The position numbers and the translations under genes were made by a program. DNA of 64,000 nt from DATBQN01 sp963799925 (GTDB taxonomy: Bacteria > Acidobacteriota > Thermoanaerobaculia > Multivoradales > UBA5704), in the NCBI GenBank assembly GCA_963799925.1, contig CAWCYZ010000001.1, forward strand, positions 868,001 to 932,000, in the 5' to 3' direction. Of this stretch, positions 1 to 9,700 are shown piece by piece. The notes beneath the pieces are model-generated. The model had not been told where the DNA came from. It did not search any database and saw only the letters and a list, made by a program, of their open reading frames with translations. Within the stretch, counting starts at the first letter, position 1. Every line of letters begins with the position of its first letter.

Positions 1-350
1 AAGACGGCGAAGAGGGTATAGAGGCCGACCCCTTGCACGATGGCCGGTGCCGCCGAGGCATCAGGGCTCGGCGAGACCGGCACCGCGCTCGACGGCGCGG
101 GAGCCGGAAGCGATCCGGCCGCGGCGAGGGCGAGGTCGGGCTGTGAGGCGCCGGCAGGCGTCGGGGCCAGATGGCCGCTCGCCCCCTGGCAGCAGTCCAT
201 TCCCATGCTCCCCATAGCCAGGCAGATCGCGCGCCCTGCCGCCTTCATGGGGCACGCCGAGGACGAGCAGATCGGTGCCTGGAGGAGGAGCAGGAGAGCC
301 GCCGCGAGGGCGAAGATGGGAATTGCGCGGAGCGCGCGCCGGCCAGCCAT
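1..350 (-). CDS. Small secreted Cys-rich protein (3' end beyond window)
   Basis: About 116 codons are visible, starting at the ATG at 350 and running off the left edge. Residues 9-26 form a strongly hydrophobic segment typical of a signal peptide or N-terminal anchor. It is followed by cysteines at about residues 28, 33, 43, 53 and 54, including a CC pair in the motif DCCQG. The rest is an Ala/Pro/Ser-rich stretch. It lies 32 nt downstream of asnS on the same strand, but a TATAAT box 9 nt before its ATG suggests its own promoter. I do not recognise the family. It resembles in style the other short exported Cys-rich products of this window (27.5, 55.8 and 61.8 kb). Function unknown. Confidence 0.6.
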   Translation of the reverse strand, partial: MAGRRALRAIPIFALAAALLLLLQAPICSSSACPMKAAGRAICLAMGSMGMDCCQGASGHLAPTPAGASQPDLALAAAGSLPAPAPSSAVPVSPSPDASAAPAIVQGVGLYTLFAV

Positions 351-359
351 CTTTGGCGG

Positions 360-365
360 ATTATA
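360..365 (-). promoter_or_regulatory. TATAAT -10 box, near-leaderless
   Basis: On the minus strand the sequence reads TATAAT, ends 9 nt before the ATG at 350, and lies in the asnS-to-Cys-protein gap. No clear -35 hexamer is visible. The inferred transcription start falls within a few nucleotides of the start codon. Confidence 0.5.
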
Positions 366-382
366 CGCCTGCAGGTCCTCGG

Positions 383-1774
<1,392 letters not shown>

Positions 1775-1793
1775 GGTGGGGCGGGATTGTAGC

Positions 1794-2537
1794 CTATGTG
1801 GCCTCGTACGGGCGCGCTGGCGGGCGCGCGGGCGGCTCGCCCAGCTCGTCCAGAGCCGCGGCGGCGGCGCGCTGCTCGGCGGCCTTCTTGCTCGGCCCCT
1901 CGCCGCGGCCGGCGGCGGCGCCGGCCACCCAGCACTCGACGGTGAAGACCTTGCTGTGGTCGGGGCCGGTCTCGCCCGTCAGGCGGTACTCGGGGAGCGG
2001 CCAGCCGCGCCCCTGCGCCAGCTCCTGGAGGCGGGTCTTCGAGTCCGCCCCGATCGCCCGCGAGCGCTCGCCGGGCGCGTCGGCGAGCGCCGCCTCGAGC
2101 ATCGGCAGGATGACCTTCCGCGCCTCGGCCAGGCCGGCGTCCAGATAGACGGCGCCGAAGAGCGCCTCGAGCGAGTCGGCGAGGAGCGAGGCCTTGGTGC
2201 GCCCGCCGGAGCGCTCCTCCCCCACCCCCAGCCGCAGCGCCGCCCCCAGCTCGATCTGCTCGGCATACGGCGCGAGGGCGCTCTTGCTCACCGTGTGGGC
2301 CTTGCGCTTCGACAGCTCCCCCTCGGGGAGGCGCGGGTAGCGCTGGTAGAGCCACTCGGAGGCGACCAGGCCGAGCACCGAGTCGCCGAGGAACTCCAGC
2401 CGCTCGTAGTTCTCGGCGTCCCCCTGCTCGTTGGCGAACGAGCGATGGGTGAGCGCCAGCTCGAGCAGCTCGACCTTCTTGAAGCGATGCCCGAGCCGCT
2501 TCTCGAGCGGCGTCGTCGAACGGCGGCCGAGGACCAT
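1794..2537 (-). CDS. rnc: Ribonuclease III
   Basis: 247 aa when started at the ATG at 2537. This start matches the family N-terminus (short lead, then LEKRLGHRFKKVELL), and an 8-nt gap separates it from a TACCAT box. RNase III cleaves double-stranded RNA during rRNA maturation and mRNA turnover. The catalytic signature ERLEFLGDSVL is intact near residue 43. The second acidic cluster is in LADSLEALFGAVYLDAG, and a C-terminal double-stranded RNA binding domain begins at about DSKTRLQELAQ and ends in the Lys/Ala-rich helix KKAAEQRAAAAALDEL. The open frame extends 49 codons further upstream but has no family similarity there. Downstream asnS follows on the same strand. Confidence 0.96.
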   Translation of the reverse strand: MVLGRRSTTPLEKRLGHRFKKVELLELALTHRSFANEQGDAENYERLEFLGDSVLGLVASEWLYQRYPRLPEGELSKRKAHTVSKSALAPYAEQIELGAALRLGVGEERSGGRTKASLLADSLEALFGAVYLDAGLAEARKVILPMLEAALADAPGERSRAIGADSKTRLQELAQGRGWPLPEYRLTGETGPDHSKVFTVECWVAGAAAGRGEGPSKKAAEQRAAAAALDELGEPPARPPARPYEAT

Positions 2538-2913
2538 GGGGCGGAATGGTAGCAGGGGGGCGGGGTGCTGGGGCTTGAGCCGCGCGGCGCCAAGTCGCCT
2601 CCGCACCGCGAAATCTCGTTCCCCAGCCGCGAAATCTCCGGATAGATCCCGCGCCACGGCCTCTCCGCGCCCGAAGTCTCTCAACTTGGGGACGGGGATT
2701 GCCAGAGCGGGGACGGGGAGACGCGGCCGCTTGGACCGAACTTCAATCTTCGGGACGCCGCGGCGAAATGTGGGGACGGAAACTCGCGCCGGCGCGGCGC
2801 GGAGAGGAGATCGCGGAGCGCGATCGTCAAATTGCGGGACGGGGCAATGAAACTTCGGGACCGGGGAACGAGATTGCGCGGTTCCGAGGGAGCTCTCTCC
2901 CGCGAAGGTGCCG
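2538..2913. other. Gene-free stretch rich in degenerate GGGGACGG / GAAATCTC motifs
   Basis: No convincing gene between the divergent ends of rnc and the DUF3617 gene. The stretch repeats loosely related words: GGGGACGGGG at 2692 and 2711, GGGGACGG near 2773, CGGGACGGGG near 2837, CGGGACCGGGG near 2859, plus several GAAATCTC or CAAATTGC words. A similar word cluster occurs at about 31890-31960. This may be an eroded dispersed repeat; no hairpin or frame dominates. Confidence 0.4.
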
Positions 2914-3351
2914 CTAGCAGTCGCCGAGGCGCTTGCCCTTGATGTGCTGCGTCATCTTCACCGTCCCCTTGGGCCTCTCGACGGTGATGTGCATCGTGCT
3001 CTCGTAGGTGGCGCCGGAGTAGGTCATCGCGCCCTGGCCCTTGGCTCCGTTCGAGCAGGAGAACGTCCACGACATCTTGTCGCTGGCCGTCTTGAGGTCC
3101 GCGATCTGGCACTTGCCGTTCCGCTGCGCCCTCGCCATCATGGCTTCCGGCGACTGCAGATCGACCGCCTGCTGGCACTTGGTGAACACGGCCGGCGCCA
3201 TCGGCTCCTGACCGTCCATCTGCGTCGAGATCGTGAGCTCCCACTTTCCCGGCTGGATCTTGGCATGGTCCGCAGCCTGCGCGGCCGGCCCGCCGAGGCA
3301 CGCTACGCCGAGGATCGCGGCACAGGCGAGAGCTGTCGTCGTTCTCTTCAT
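2914..3351 (-). CDS. DUF3617 family periplasmic protein
   Basis: 145 aa from the ATG at 3351. A typical signal peptide occupies about residues 1-27 (Lys-Arg start, Ala/Leu core, AQA cleavage site). The mature part opens with IQPGKWELTISTQMDG, characteristic of DUF3617 proteins, which are exported and of unknown biochemical role. Four cysteines are conserved in pattern (KCQQ, GKCQI, SCSNG and the C-terminal GDC), suggesting two disulfides. It is followed by the motif-rich gene-free stretch. It is transcribed away from the DUF4242 gene at 3473; the 121-bp gap probably carries both promoters. Confidence 0.85.
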   Translation of the reverse strand: MKRTTTALACAAILGVACLGGPAAQAADHAKIQPGKWELTISTQMDGQEPMAPAVFTKCQQAVDLQSPEAMMARAQRNGKCQIADLKTASDKMSWTFSCSNGAKGQGAMTYSGATYESTMHITVERPKGTVKMTQHIKGKRLGDC

Positions 3352-3472
3352 GGATCTCCCTTCAGGGTGACGTGCTGTAAGTCGCGCCGGCAGTATATGC
3401 TTCGCCGGCTCCAGAGCTCGGGTCGAAGCGGTCGGGCGTAAACTGCGGTCCCATCGTCGAAAGGGGCAAGTC

Positions 3473-3745
3473 ATGCCGAAGTACGTCATCGAGAGGGAGA
3501 TTCCGGGCGCCGGGAAGCTTTCGGCTGCAGAGCTCAAGGCGATCTCGCAGAAATCCTGCGGAGTCCTGAGCAACATGGGGCCGCAGATTCAATGGCTGCA
3601 GAGCTACGTTACGGCCGACAAGATCTATTGCGTGTACATCGCGCCAGACGAAGAGATGGTTCGCGAGCACGCTCGGCAGGGCGGCTTTCCGGCGAACCAA
3701 GTTTCAGAGGTCAAGGCCGTCATCGACCCCACTACCGCGGGCTGA
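3473..3745 (+). CDS. DUF4242 domain protein
   Basis: 90 aa. The whole protein corresponds to the small ferredoxin-like DUF4242 fold: it begins MPKYVIEREIPGAG and contains the conserved block QWLQSYVTADKIYCVYIAPDE and REHARQGGFPANQV. Members are small cytoplasmic proteins, often annotated as nickel-binding or SCO4226-like; no reaction is established. Metal binding cannot be shown from this sequence. Monocistronic, divergent from the DUF3617 gene. A palindromic repeat follows about 60 nt downstream. Confidence 0.85.
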   Translation: MPKYVIEREIPGAGKLSAAELKAISQKSCGVLSNMGPQIQWLQSYVTADKIYCVYIAPDEEMVREHARQGGFPANQVSEVKAVIDPTTAG

Positions 3746-3808
3746 GGTGTGTCATCGAAGAGAGGCATGACGATCTCCTCTCGCCCGGCATCCTGAACGC
3801 CACCCGCC

Positions 3809-3918
3809 TGTCATCCTGAACGAAGTGAAGGATCTGGGGGGAGGTCTTCCTGACTCGCAGAGCGGCTGGATCCACGAGCCTTTCCGCCTCCAGATCCTTC
3901 GCTCCGCTCAGGATGACA
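3809..3918. repeat. Long palindromic repeat (GTCATCCTGA family), copy 1
   Basis: Imperfect inverted arms of about 32 nt (TGTCATCCTGAACGAAG and its counterpart CTCAGGATGACA) flank a roughly 46-nt centre. The same arms occur as perfect 30-nt inverted repeats at 18351-18466 and 20735-20849, but this copy has a different centre and no matching flanks. It lies between the ends of DUF4242 and the antitoxin gene. It would form a strong hairpin and could act as a bidirectional terminator. Confidence 0.8.
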
Positions 3919-3978
3919 ATGGAAGGGACTGCCCTTCGCGCGGCGTTTCAACGGCGGCCAGCACGGGGACTTTCGAAA

Positions 3979-4182
3979 TCAGTCCCGGTTGTGCTTGGCG
4001 ATGAGATCGCGGACGGCCGGAACGAGCTCCGTAGGGACTTCGATCAAAGTCGACGTCAGCTCGTGCTCGTAAGGTGCTTCATCCTCCGCGACAGCGTCGG
4101 CTTCGGATTGAGACTCGTAGTGGTCGATCACGCGCCGCACGCGCTCGTCGTCCCACCCCTCGGGAAAACGATTCGTCTTCAT
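3979..4182 (-). CDS. Putative antitoxin partner of the DUF4258 toxin
   Basis: 67 aa, acidic, starting MKTNRFPEGWDDERVRRVID. A helical acidic middle (EADAVAEDEAPYEHE) is followed by VPTELVPAVRDLIAKHN. Small proteins of this type often accompany BrnT/DUF4258-like toxins. The ATG overlaps the stop codon of the upstream toxin gene by 4 nt (ATGA), with AGGAGA 5-6 nt before it inside the toxin gene, so translation is probably coupled. Its role as antitoxin is inferred from size, charge and gene order. No DNA-binding domain is obvious, so autoregulation is uncertain. Confidence 0.65.
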   Translation of the reverse strand: MKTNRFPEGWDDERVRRVIDHYESQSEADAVAEDEAPYEHELTSTLIEVPTELVPAVRDLIAKHNRD

Positions 4183-4457
4183 CGCGATCTCCTGCGGCGA
4201 AGGGCCGCCAATGGCTTTCCCTTGAGCTCGTACGCTGTGATTACGAACACTCCCAGTACCCCCGGCACGTAGATGACTCTGAGAGGCCGTCCCGCCAGGG
4301 TACGGCCAAGCGCGACACGTGCTCCGTCGCTACCCGGCCGGTCCTCGACGGCTCGCCCGAGCACTTCCTCGACCTCTTCTTCACCGACTCCATGGCGATA
4401 GATGTGCGGTTCCCCGGTCTCAGGATCGATGTGGAACCGGATCTCCCGTTTGCCCAT
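4179..4457 (-). CDS. DUF4258/BrnT-like putative toxin
   Basis: 92 aa, basic. It contains the compact RelE-like pattern of DUF4258: an N-terminal IRFHIDPETGEPHIYRHGV, a helix with GVGEEEVEEVL, then RVALGRTLAGRPLRVIYVPG and a final strand VFVITAYELKGK. RelE-fold members cleave mRNA on the ribosome, but the active residues cannot be assigned here. It begins 9 nt after the mutL stop on the same strand, so mutL transcription probably reads into it. The antitoxin candidate follows with a 4-nt overlap; toxin-first order is known for BrnT and HigB types. A TAGAAT word overlaps the start codon itself, so a more internal start remains possible. Confidence 0.7.
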   Translation of the reverse strand: MGKREIRFHIDPETGEPHIYRHGVGEEEVEEVLGRAVEDRPGSDGARVALGRTLAGRPLRVIYVPGVLGVFVITAYELKGKPLAALRRRRSR

Positions 4458-4466
4458 TCTACGCCC

Positions 4467-6548
4467 CTACCGCCGCCCGAACCGGCGCTCGAGGTCGGCG
4501 TCGGTCATCTGGAGGACGATGGGGCGGCCGTGGGGGCAGGCGTAGGGTTGCTCGGCGGCGAAGAGCTCGGCGACTAGAGCCTCCATCTCGAGCGGGGCGA
4601 GGGGATGGTGCATCTTGACCGCCGCCTTGCAGGCGAGGCTCGCCGCCAGCGCGTCGAGGATGCGGCGGCGCAGGTCGGCCGCGGCGCCGTCGCCGCCCTC
4701 GCGGTCGCCGGCGAGCTTGGCGAGGAGCGCCTCGGCGTCGGCGGTCGAGAGGACGGCGGGGACCGCGGTCAGGGCCAGAGCGTTGCCGGAGAGCGGCTCG
4801 AGGCGGAAGCCGCAGGCGTCGAGCGCGGGCGCCAGCTCTTCCAGGCGCAGGCGCTCGGCCGGGGCGAGCTCCAGAAGCGGCGGGGTCAGGAGCGTCTGGA
4901 CGGGCGTCCGCTCGGCGTCGAGGGCGCGGCGCAGGCGCTCGTAGAGGATGCGCTCGTGCGCCACGTGCTGGTCGATCAGGTAGAGGCCGTCCGCCCCTTC
5001 GAGGAGGAGGAGCGTCCCCTTGTACTGGCCGAGGAGGCGGAACGGCCGCACCTCGCCGCGGCGGCCGGAGAGCGGCACCGGCGAGCGCGCCGCCGGCGGC
5101 CGGTAGACCGGCGCCGGCAGGCGCCTCTGGCCCGGCTCGGCTAAGCCTCGAACCGGATTGCCGGCGGCGGCCGACGAGGGCTCCGGCTCCCCCGCCTCCC
5201 CGTGGGCCGGCTCCGGCCTTCCATCGACCGGCTCCGGCCTTCCATCGACCCGCTCCGGCTTGCCATCGACCCGCTCGGGCTGCCCAGCGGCGGGCTCCAG
5301 CTCCCGGCCGGCGGGCTCTCGATCTCCAGCGAACGGCTGCGGCTCCCGGCCGGCGGATTCCGGATCTCCGTAGACCGGCTCCGGCTCGCGCACCTCGACC
5401 GGCTGCCCGGCGTTCGCGGACCGTCTCCAGGCCGCCGGCGTCGGCTCGCCCAGCCCCTGCCAGGCGAAGGGGACGTAGGCGTCGGGCGGCGCCGGCGCGG
5501 CGGGCGGGCGCAGCGGCGCCGGCGACTCGCCGCGGGCGCGGTCGAGGCCGCGGACGAGCGCCCGCGACAGGCGGTCCAAGAGGCGCGGGTCGCGGAAGCG
5601 CACCTCCGACTTCTGCGGATGGACGTTGACGTCCACCTCCTCGGGCGGCAGGTCGAGGAAGAGGAAGAGGGCCGGGAAGTCCTCGCTCCGCCAGACCTCG
5701 CGCACGGCGCGGTAGAAGGTCGCGAGGATGGCGCGGTCGCGCAGCAGCCGCCGGTTGACGAAGGTGAGCTGGCGGTAGCTGCGGGCGGTCTTCCCGTCGC
5801 CCAGGAAGCCGGCGATCGAGAGGCTGGCGTCGGGACCGCTCTCGTCGGCCGCCGCCGGGATCTCGGCCAGCCGGGCGGCGAAGTCGTGGCCGAAGATCTG
5901 CCCGATCCGCTCGCGCGTCGCGCGCGGATCCCCCTCCGGATGCCCGGAGGCCGGGGCGTCGAGGAGCGTCCGCTGCTCGTGGATGACGGTGAAGCGCACC
6001 TCGGGCCGCGCCAGGGCGTAGCCCTGCACCACCTCGAGGCTCCGCCGCAGCTCGGTCTCGTAGGTCTTCAGGAACTTGCGCCGCGCCGGCACGTTGAAGA
6101 AGAGCGACCGCACCTCGACCGTCGTGCCGCGCGGCCGCGCCGCGGGCTCGGCGGCGAGGACGCGCCCCCCCTCGAGGACGACCCGCGTGCCGTCCCCCGG
6201 CGCCTCGGCGGTCGCGAGGTCGACCCGCGCCACGGCGGCGATCGAGGCCAGCGCCTCGCCGCGGAAGCCGAGCGTCGCCACCCGCTCGAGGTCCGCGAAG
6301 CTGCCGATCTTGCTCGTCGCGTGGCGGTCGAAGGCGAGGAGGGCGTCGTCCCGCCCCATGCCGCAGCCGTCGTCGGCGACCGCGACGCGCGACCGGCCGC
6401 CCCCCTCGAGCTCGACCCGCACCTCGGCCGCCCCGGAGTCGAGGGCGTTCTCGACCAGCTCCTTGACCACCGACGCCGGGCGCTCCACCACCTCGCCGGC
6501 GGCGATCTGGCTCACCAGATGGTCGGACAGGAGATGGATGCGGTGCAC
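4467..6548 (-). CDS. mutL: DNA mismatch repair protein MutL
   Basis: 693 aa from the GTG at 6548, 6 nt after a TAGAAT box. MutL is an ATP-driven mismatch-repair mediator. The N-terminal GHKL ATPase carries IAAGEVVERPASVVKELVEN (motif I), DDGCGMG and GFRGEALASI. After about residue 330 comes a proline- and glutamate-rich linker with 7-aa repeats. The C-terminal domain retains the metal-dependent nickase motifs: DQHVAHERILYE (DQHAx2Ex4E with Ala to Val), ACK, CPHGRP and a final FGR. It should therefore be an endonuclease-type MutL, as in bacteria without MutH. It is divergent from the RHS gene and followed by the toxin-antitoxin pair after 9 nt. Confidence 0.97.
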   Translation of the reverse strand: MHRIHLLSDHLVSQIAAGEVVERPASVVKELVENALDSGAAEVRVELEGGGRSRVAVADDGCGMGRDDALLAFDRHATSKIGSFADLERVATLGFRGEALASIAAVARVDLATAEAPGDGTRVVLEGGRVLAAEPAARPRGTTVEVRSLFFNVPARRKFLKTYETELRRSLEVVQGYALARPEVRFTVIHEQRTLLDAPASGHPEGDPRATRERIGQIFGHDFAARLAEIPAAADESGPDASLSIAGFLGDGKTARSYRQLTFVNRRLLRDRAILATFYRAVREVWRSEDFPALFLFLDLPPEEVDVNVHPQKSEVRFRDPRLLDRLSRALVRGLDRARGESPAPLRPPAAPAPPDAYVPFAWQGLGEPTPAAWRRSANAGQPVEVREPEPVYGDPESAGREPQPFAGDREPAGRELEPAAGQPERVDGKPERVDGRPEPVDGRPEPAHGEAGEPEPSSAAAGNPVRGLAEPGQRRLPAPVYRPPAARSPVPLSGRRGEVRPFRLLGQYKGTLLLLEGADGLYLIDQHVAHERILYERLRRALDAERTPVQTLLTPPLLELAPAERLRLEELAPALDACGFRLEPLSGNALALTAVPAVLSTADAEALLAKLAGDREGGDGAAADLRRRILDALAASLACKAAVKMHHPLAPLEMEALVAELFAAEQPYACPHGRPIVLQMTDADLERRFGRR
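5207..5290. repeat. 21-nt tandem repeat inside mutL
   Basis: Four consecutive 21-nt units; the first two are identical, the third differs at three positions and the fourth is degenerate. They encode the heptapeptide series around VDGRPEP in the MutL linker. Gain or loss of a unit would stay in frame and change only linker length. Confidence 0.85.
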
Positions 6549-6709
6549 AGCGCGATTCTAGCCCGCGCGCCGGCTCGGGCGCCGGCGCCGGCGTCAGCTC
6601 ACCGCGGGCTCACCAGGGGCTCAGCCTCCGCTCATGGCGGTGCCGCGGCCGGCGCCATAGGTTCGGGCGCAGGCCGCTCCCCGGCTCGGGGACGGTGAAA
6701 GGAGATCGC

Positions 6710-9700
6710 ATGAGACGCCTGGCCCTCGGATTCTCGGCATGGCTCGCCTTGGCGGCGCTCGGCGGCGCCGCCGCCCTCGCCCAGCAGTATCCCAGCCTCG
6801 AGCGCGGCTTCGCGCCGGACAAGCTCTACCAGTTCGGCGACGTCGACGACATCAACCTGATGAACGGCAACCTGACGCTGCGCATCCCGCTCGGCGGCTC
6901 CTACCCGGTGGGGGGCAGCCTCTCCTACGGCTTCACCCTGGTCTACAACATGAAGGCGTGGGACTTCGAAGAGACCGGCTACCAGGGGCAGCTCTACAGC
7001 AAGGCGGTGCCCGACCGCCTGTCGAACGCCGGCATGGGGTGGGAGCTGACCCTCGGCCGCCTGCTGTCGCCGACCGACCCGGCGAACGAGGCGATGAGCG
7101 GCGGCTGGGTCTACCTCGGGGCCGACGGCTCGGAGCACAGCTTCTACCAGGGGCTGCAGACCGTCGGGACGACCGGGGTCGACCCCTGCACCAGCGTCTG
7201 CTACAGCCGGGACGGCAGCTATCTCCGCCTCTCCGTCGTCACCTCCACTCGGCGGCTGCTCGAGCTCCCCGACGGGACGCGCCAGACCTTCGACCTCTTC
7301 ACCCTGCCCGACTCCTCGACCGAGTGGCGGCTCACCCATATCCAGGACCGCTTCGAGGACGGCCTGACCGACCTCGACGTCGCCTACTCGGCCGACGGCA
7401 ACACCTGGACCCTGACCGACAAGCACGGCCGCGTCCAGCGGGCGATCTTCGGCGCCGACCCCGCGGGGCAGTACCCGCGCCTGCTGCAGCGGGTGGAGCT
7501 GACGGCCCCCGGCGGGCAGACGGCGGTCTACCAGCTCTCCTACCTGCCGCCGCAGGCGATCGGCGTCCCCTGCGGCAGCACCCTCCCCTACTGGAAGACG
7601 GTGACGGTGTCGCAGCTCTCGAGCCTCTTCCTGCCCGACGGCACGAGCTACGGCATGATCTACGGGCCGCCCGGCGACTGCCATGCCGCGGGCGCCATCT
7701 CGACCCTGGTGCTCCCCACCCGCGGCAAGATCGCCTGGGCCTACACCCAGCGCGTCCTGCCGATCAAGGGCTGCTCGTTCCGCGACTGGCAGAGCCGCAC
7801 GGCGGCGGTCGCCAGCCGCCAGCTCCTCGACGCCGCCGGCAACGACCTCGGCACCTGGACCTACAGCAGCCTCCTCTCGCCGTCCCCCTACCCGCCGACC
7901 GCCTGGACCTGCGACGATCCGCACCAGGTCTTCCGGCCGCCGTCCGAGGAGGAGCAGGTCACCGTCGTCAGCCCGCTCCATCACAAGACGGTGCACTACT
8001 TCTCGGTCTACCCCGGCACCGAGTTCCCGTCGACCTCGAGCTTCGACGAGCGCGACTACGGGCTCCCCTTCTCGAAGCTCCCGGCGCCCGACTCGGCCGG
8101 CCGCTTCCTCTCCACCCAGACCTACGACTGCGACGCGACGGGGACCACCTGCACGGCGGTCCGCTCGACCTACGTGCGCTACGAGCGCGACGCCAACAGC
8201 GCCTGCGACCCCACCGTCGGGCCGCTCCCCTCCTGCCTCAACACCAACCGGCGGCTCGCCTCGCGGCGCACCGTCTACCTGGACGACGGCGGCCGCTACG
8301 CCGACGTCAACGACTCCGACTTCGACGGCTTCGGCCACTACCGCACCGAGGCGACGGACGGCAACTTCGGCGCCGCCGACCAGCGGACGGTCACCACCGC
8401 CTACAACCCCGGCAACGTGCTGCCGACGACCAACAACGCCTGGGTGCTCGGCACCTACACCGACCAGACGACGACCGACGGCACCTCGACCTCGCGCGTC
8501 CAGAGCTGCTTCGACCCCAACACCGGCTTCCTCAAGCGCCAGCGGATCTACGCCCAGGGGACCGGCGCGCGGGCGAACGACGTCGTCGTCGTCGACACCG
8601 CCGACGCCGGCAGCGGCAACCTGGTGCGCGAGCAGTGGTACGGCGGCGACCCGCAGGCGCTCGGCCTGTCGGCCGACCTCTGCAACCTGGCGCTGCCGGC
8701 GGACGCCTACCGACTGGACCACACCTACCAGGCCGGGGCGCTGCGCACCTCGCAGCACAAGGACAGCGCCGGCAACGCCGCCGGCACCCTCGCCTTCCTG
8801 GCCCTCGACCGCGACATCGACACGGCGACCGGCGAAGTGGCGGCGAGCCGCGACAGCGCCGGCCTGGCGACGGCCTTCACCTACGACGCCATGCACCGGC
8901 CGCTCACCGCGGTCGGCCCCACGGCGACAGGCGCCGGCTGGACGCAGTACACCTACGTCAACGCCGGCGCCTCGAACCGGGCGCGGGTCGAGGTCCGGCA
9001 CTGCTCGCCGGCGAGCCTCGCCACCTGCACCGCGCTCGCCCAGTCGCAGGTCGAGTACGACGACCTCGGCCGCCTGGCGGTCGAGCGGCGGCTGATGCCC
9101 GACGGGGCCTTCGACAAGCGGGTGACCGCCTACGACGGCGCCGGCGACGTCGCCTCGCTCTCCGAGCTGCAGCCGGACTCGACGCCGCCGGCGAGCCTGA
9201 AGACGACGGCCTACGCGAGCTACGACCCCTTCGGCCGGCCGCGCTCGGTGACCGCTCCCGACGGCCACGTCCTCACCCTCACCTACAACGGCGAGCGCAT
9301 CCGCGCCCAGGCGGTCAACGTCGGCACCGGCACCTTGAACGCCGCCGGCAACGTGCCCGAGACGCCGTCGTGGACGACCGAGATCCTCGACCGCCAGGGG
9401 CGGCTGTTCCAGGTCAAGGAGCCGTCCAGCCCGGCGGGCGCCGTCGTCGTGACGCAGTACTCCTACGACGTCGGCAACCGGCTCGCCGTCGCCAAGACGA
9501 CCGCCCCCGAGGCGACCCAGGTCCGCTACTTCACCTACGACGGCCGGGGGTTCCTGCTCAACGAGACGGCGCCGGAGAAGGGGGCGATGGTGCGCTACTC
9601 GAACTACGACGCGCGCGGCCACGCCGGCCGCGTCGAGGACGCGGTGGGCGGCCCCGACGACCTCACCTTCACCTACGACCGCGCCGAGCGGACGACGCAG

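Noticed and set aside
2538..2684. N-terminal extension of RNase III
   Set aside because: The open frame continues upstream, but family similarity and the promoter box support the ATG at 2537.
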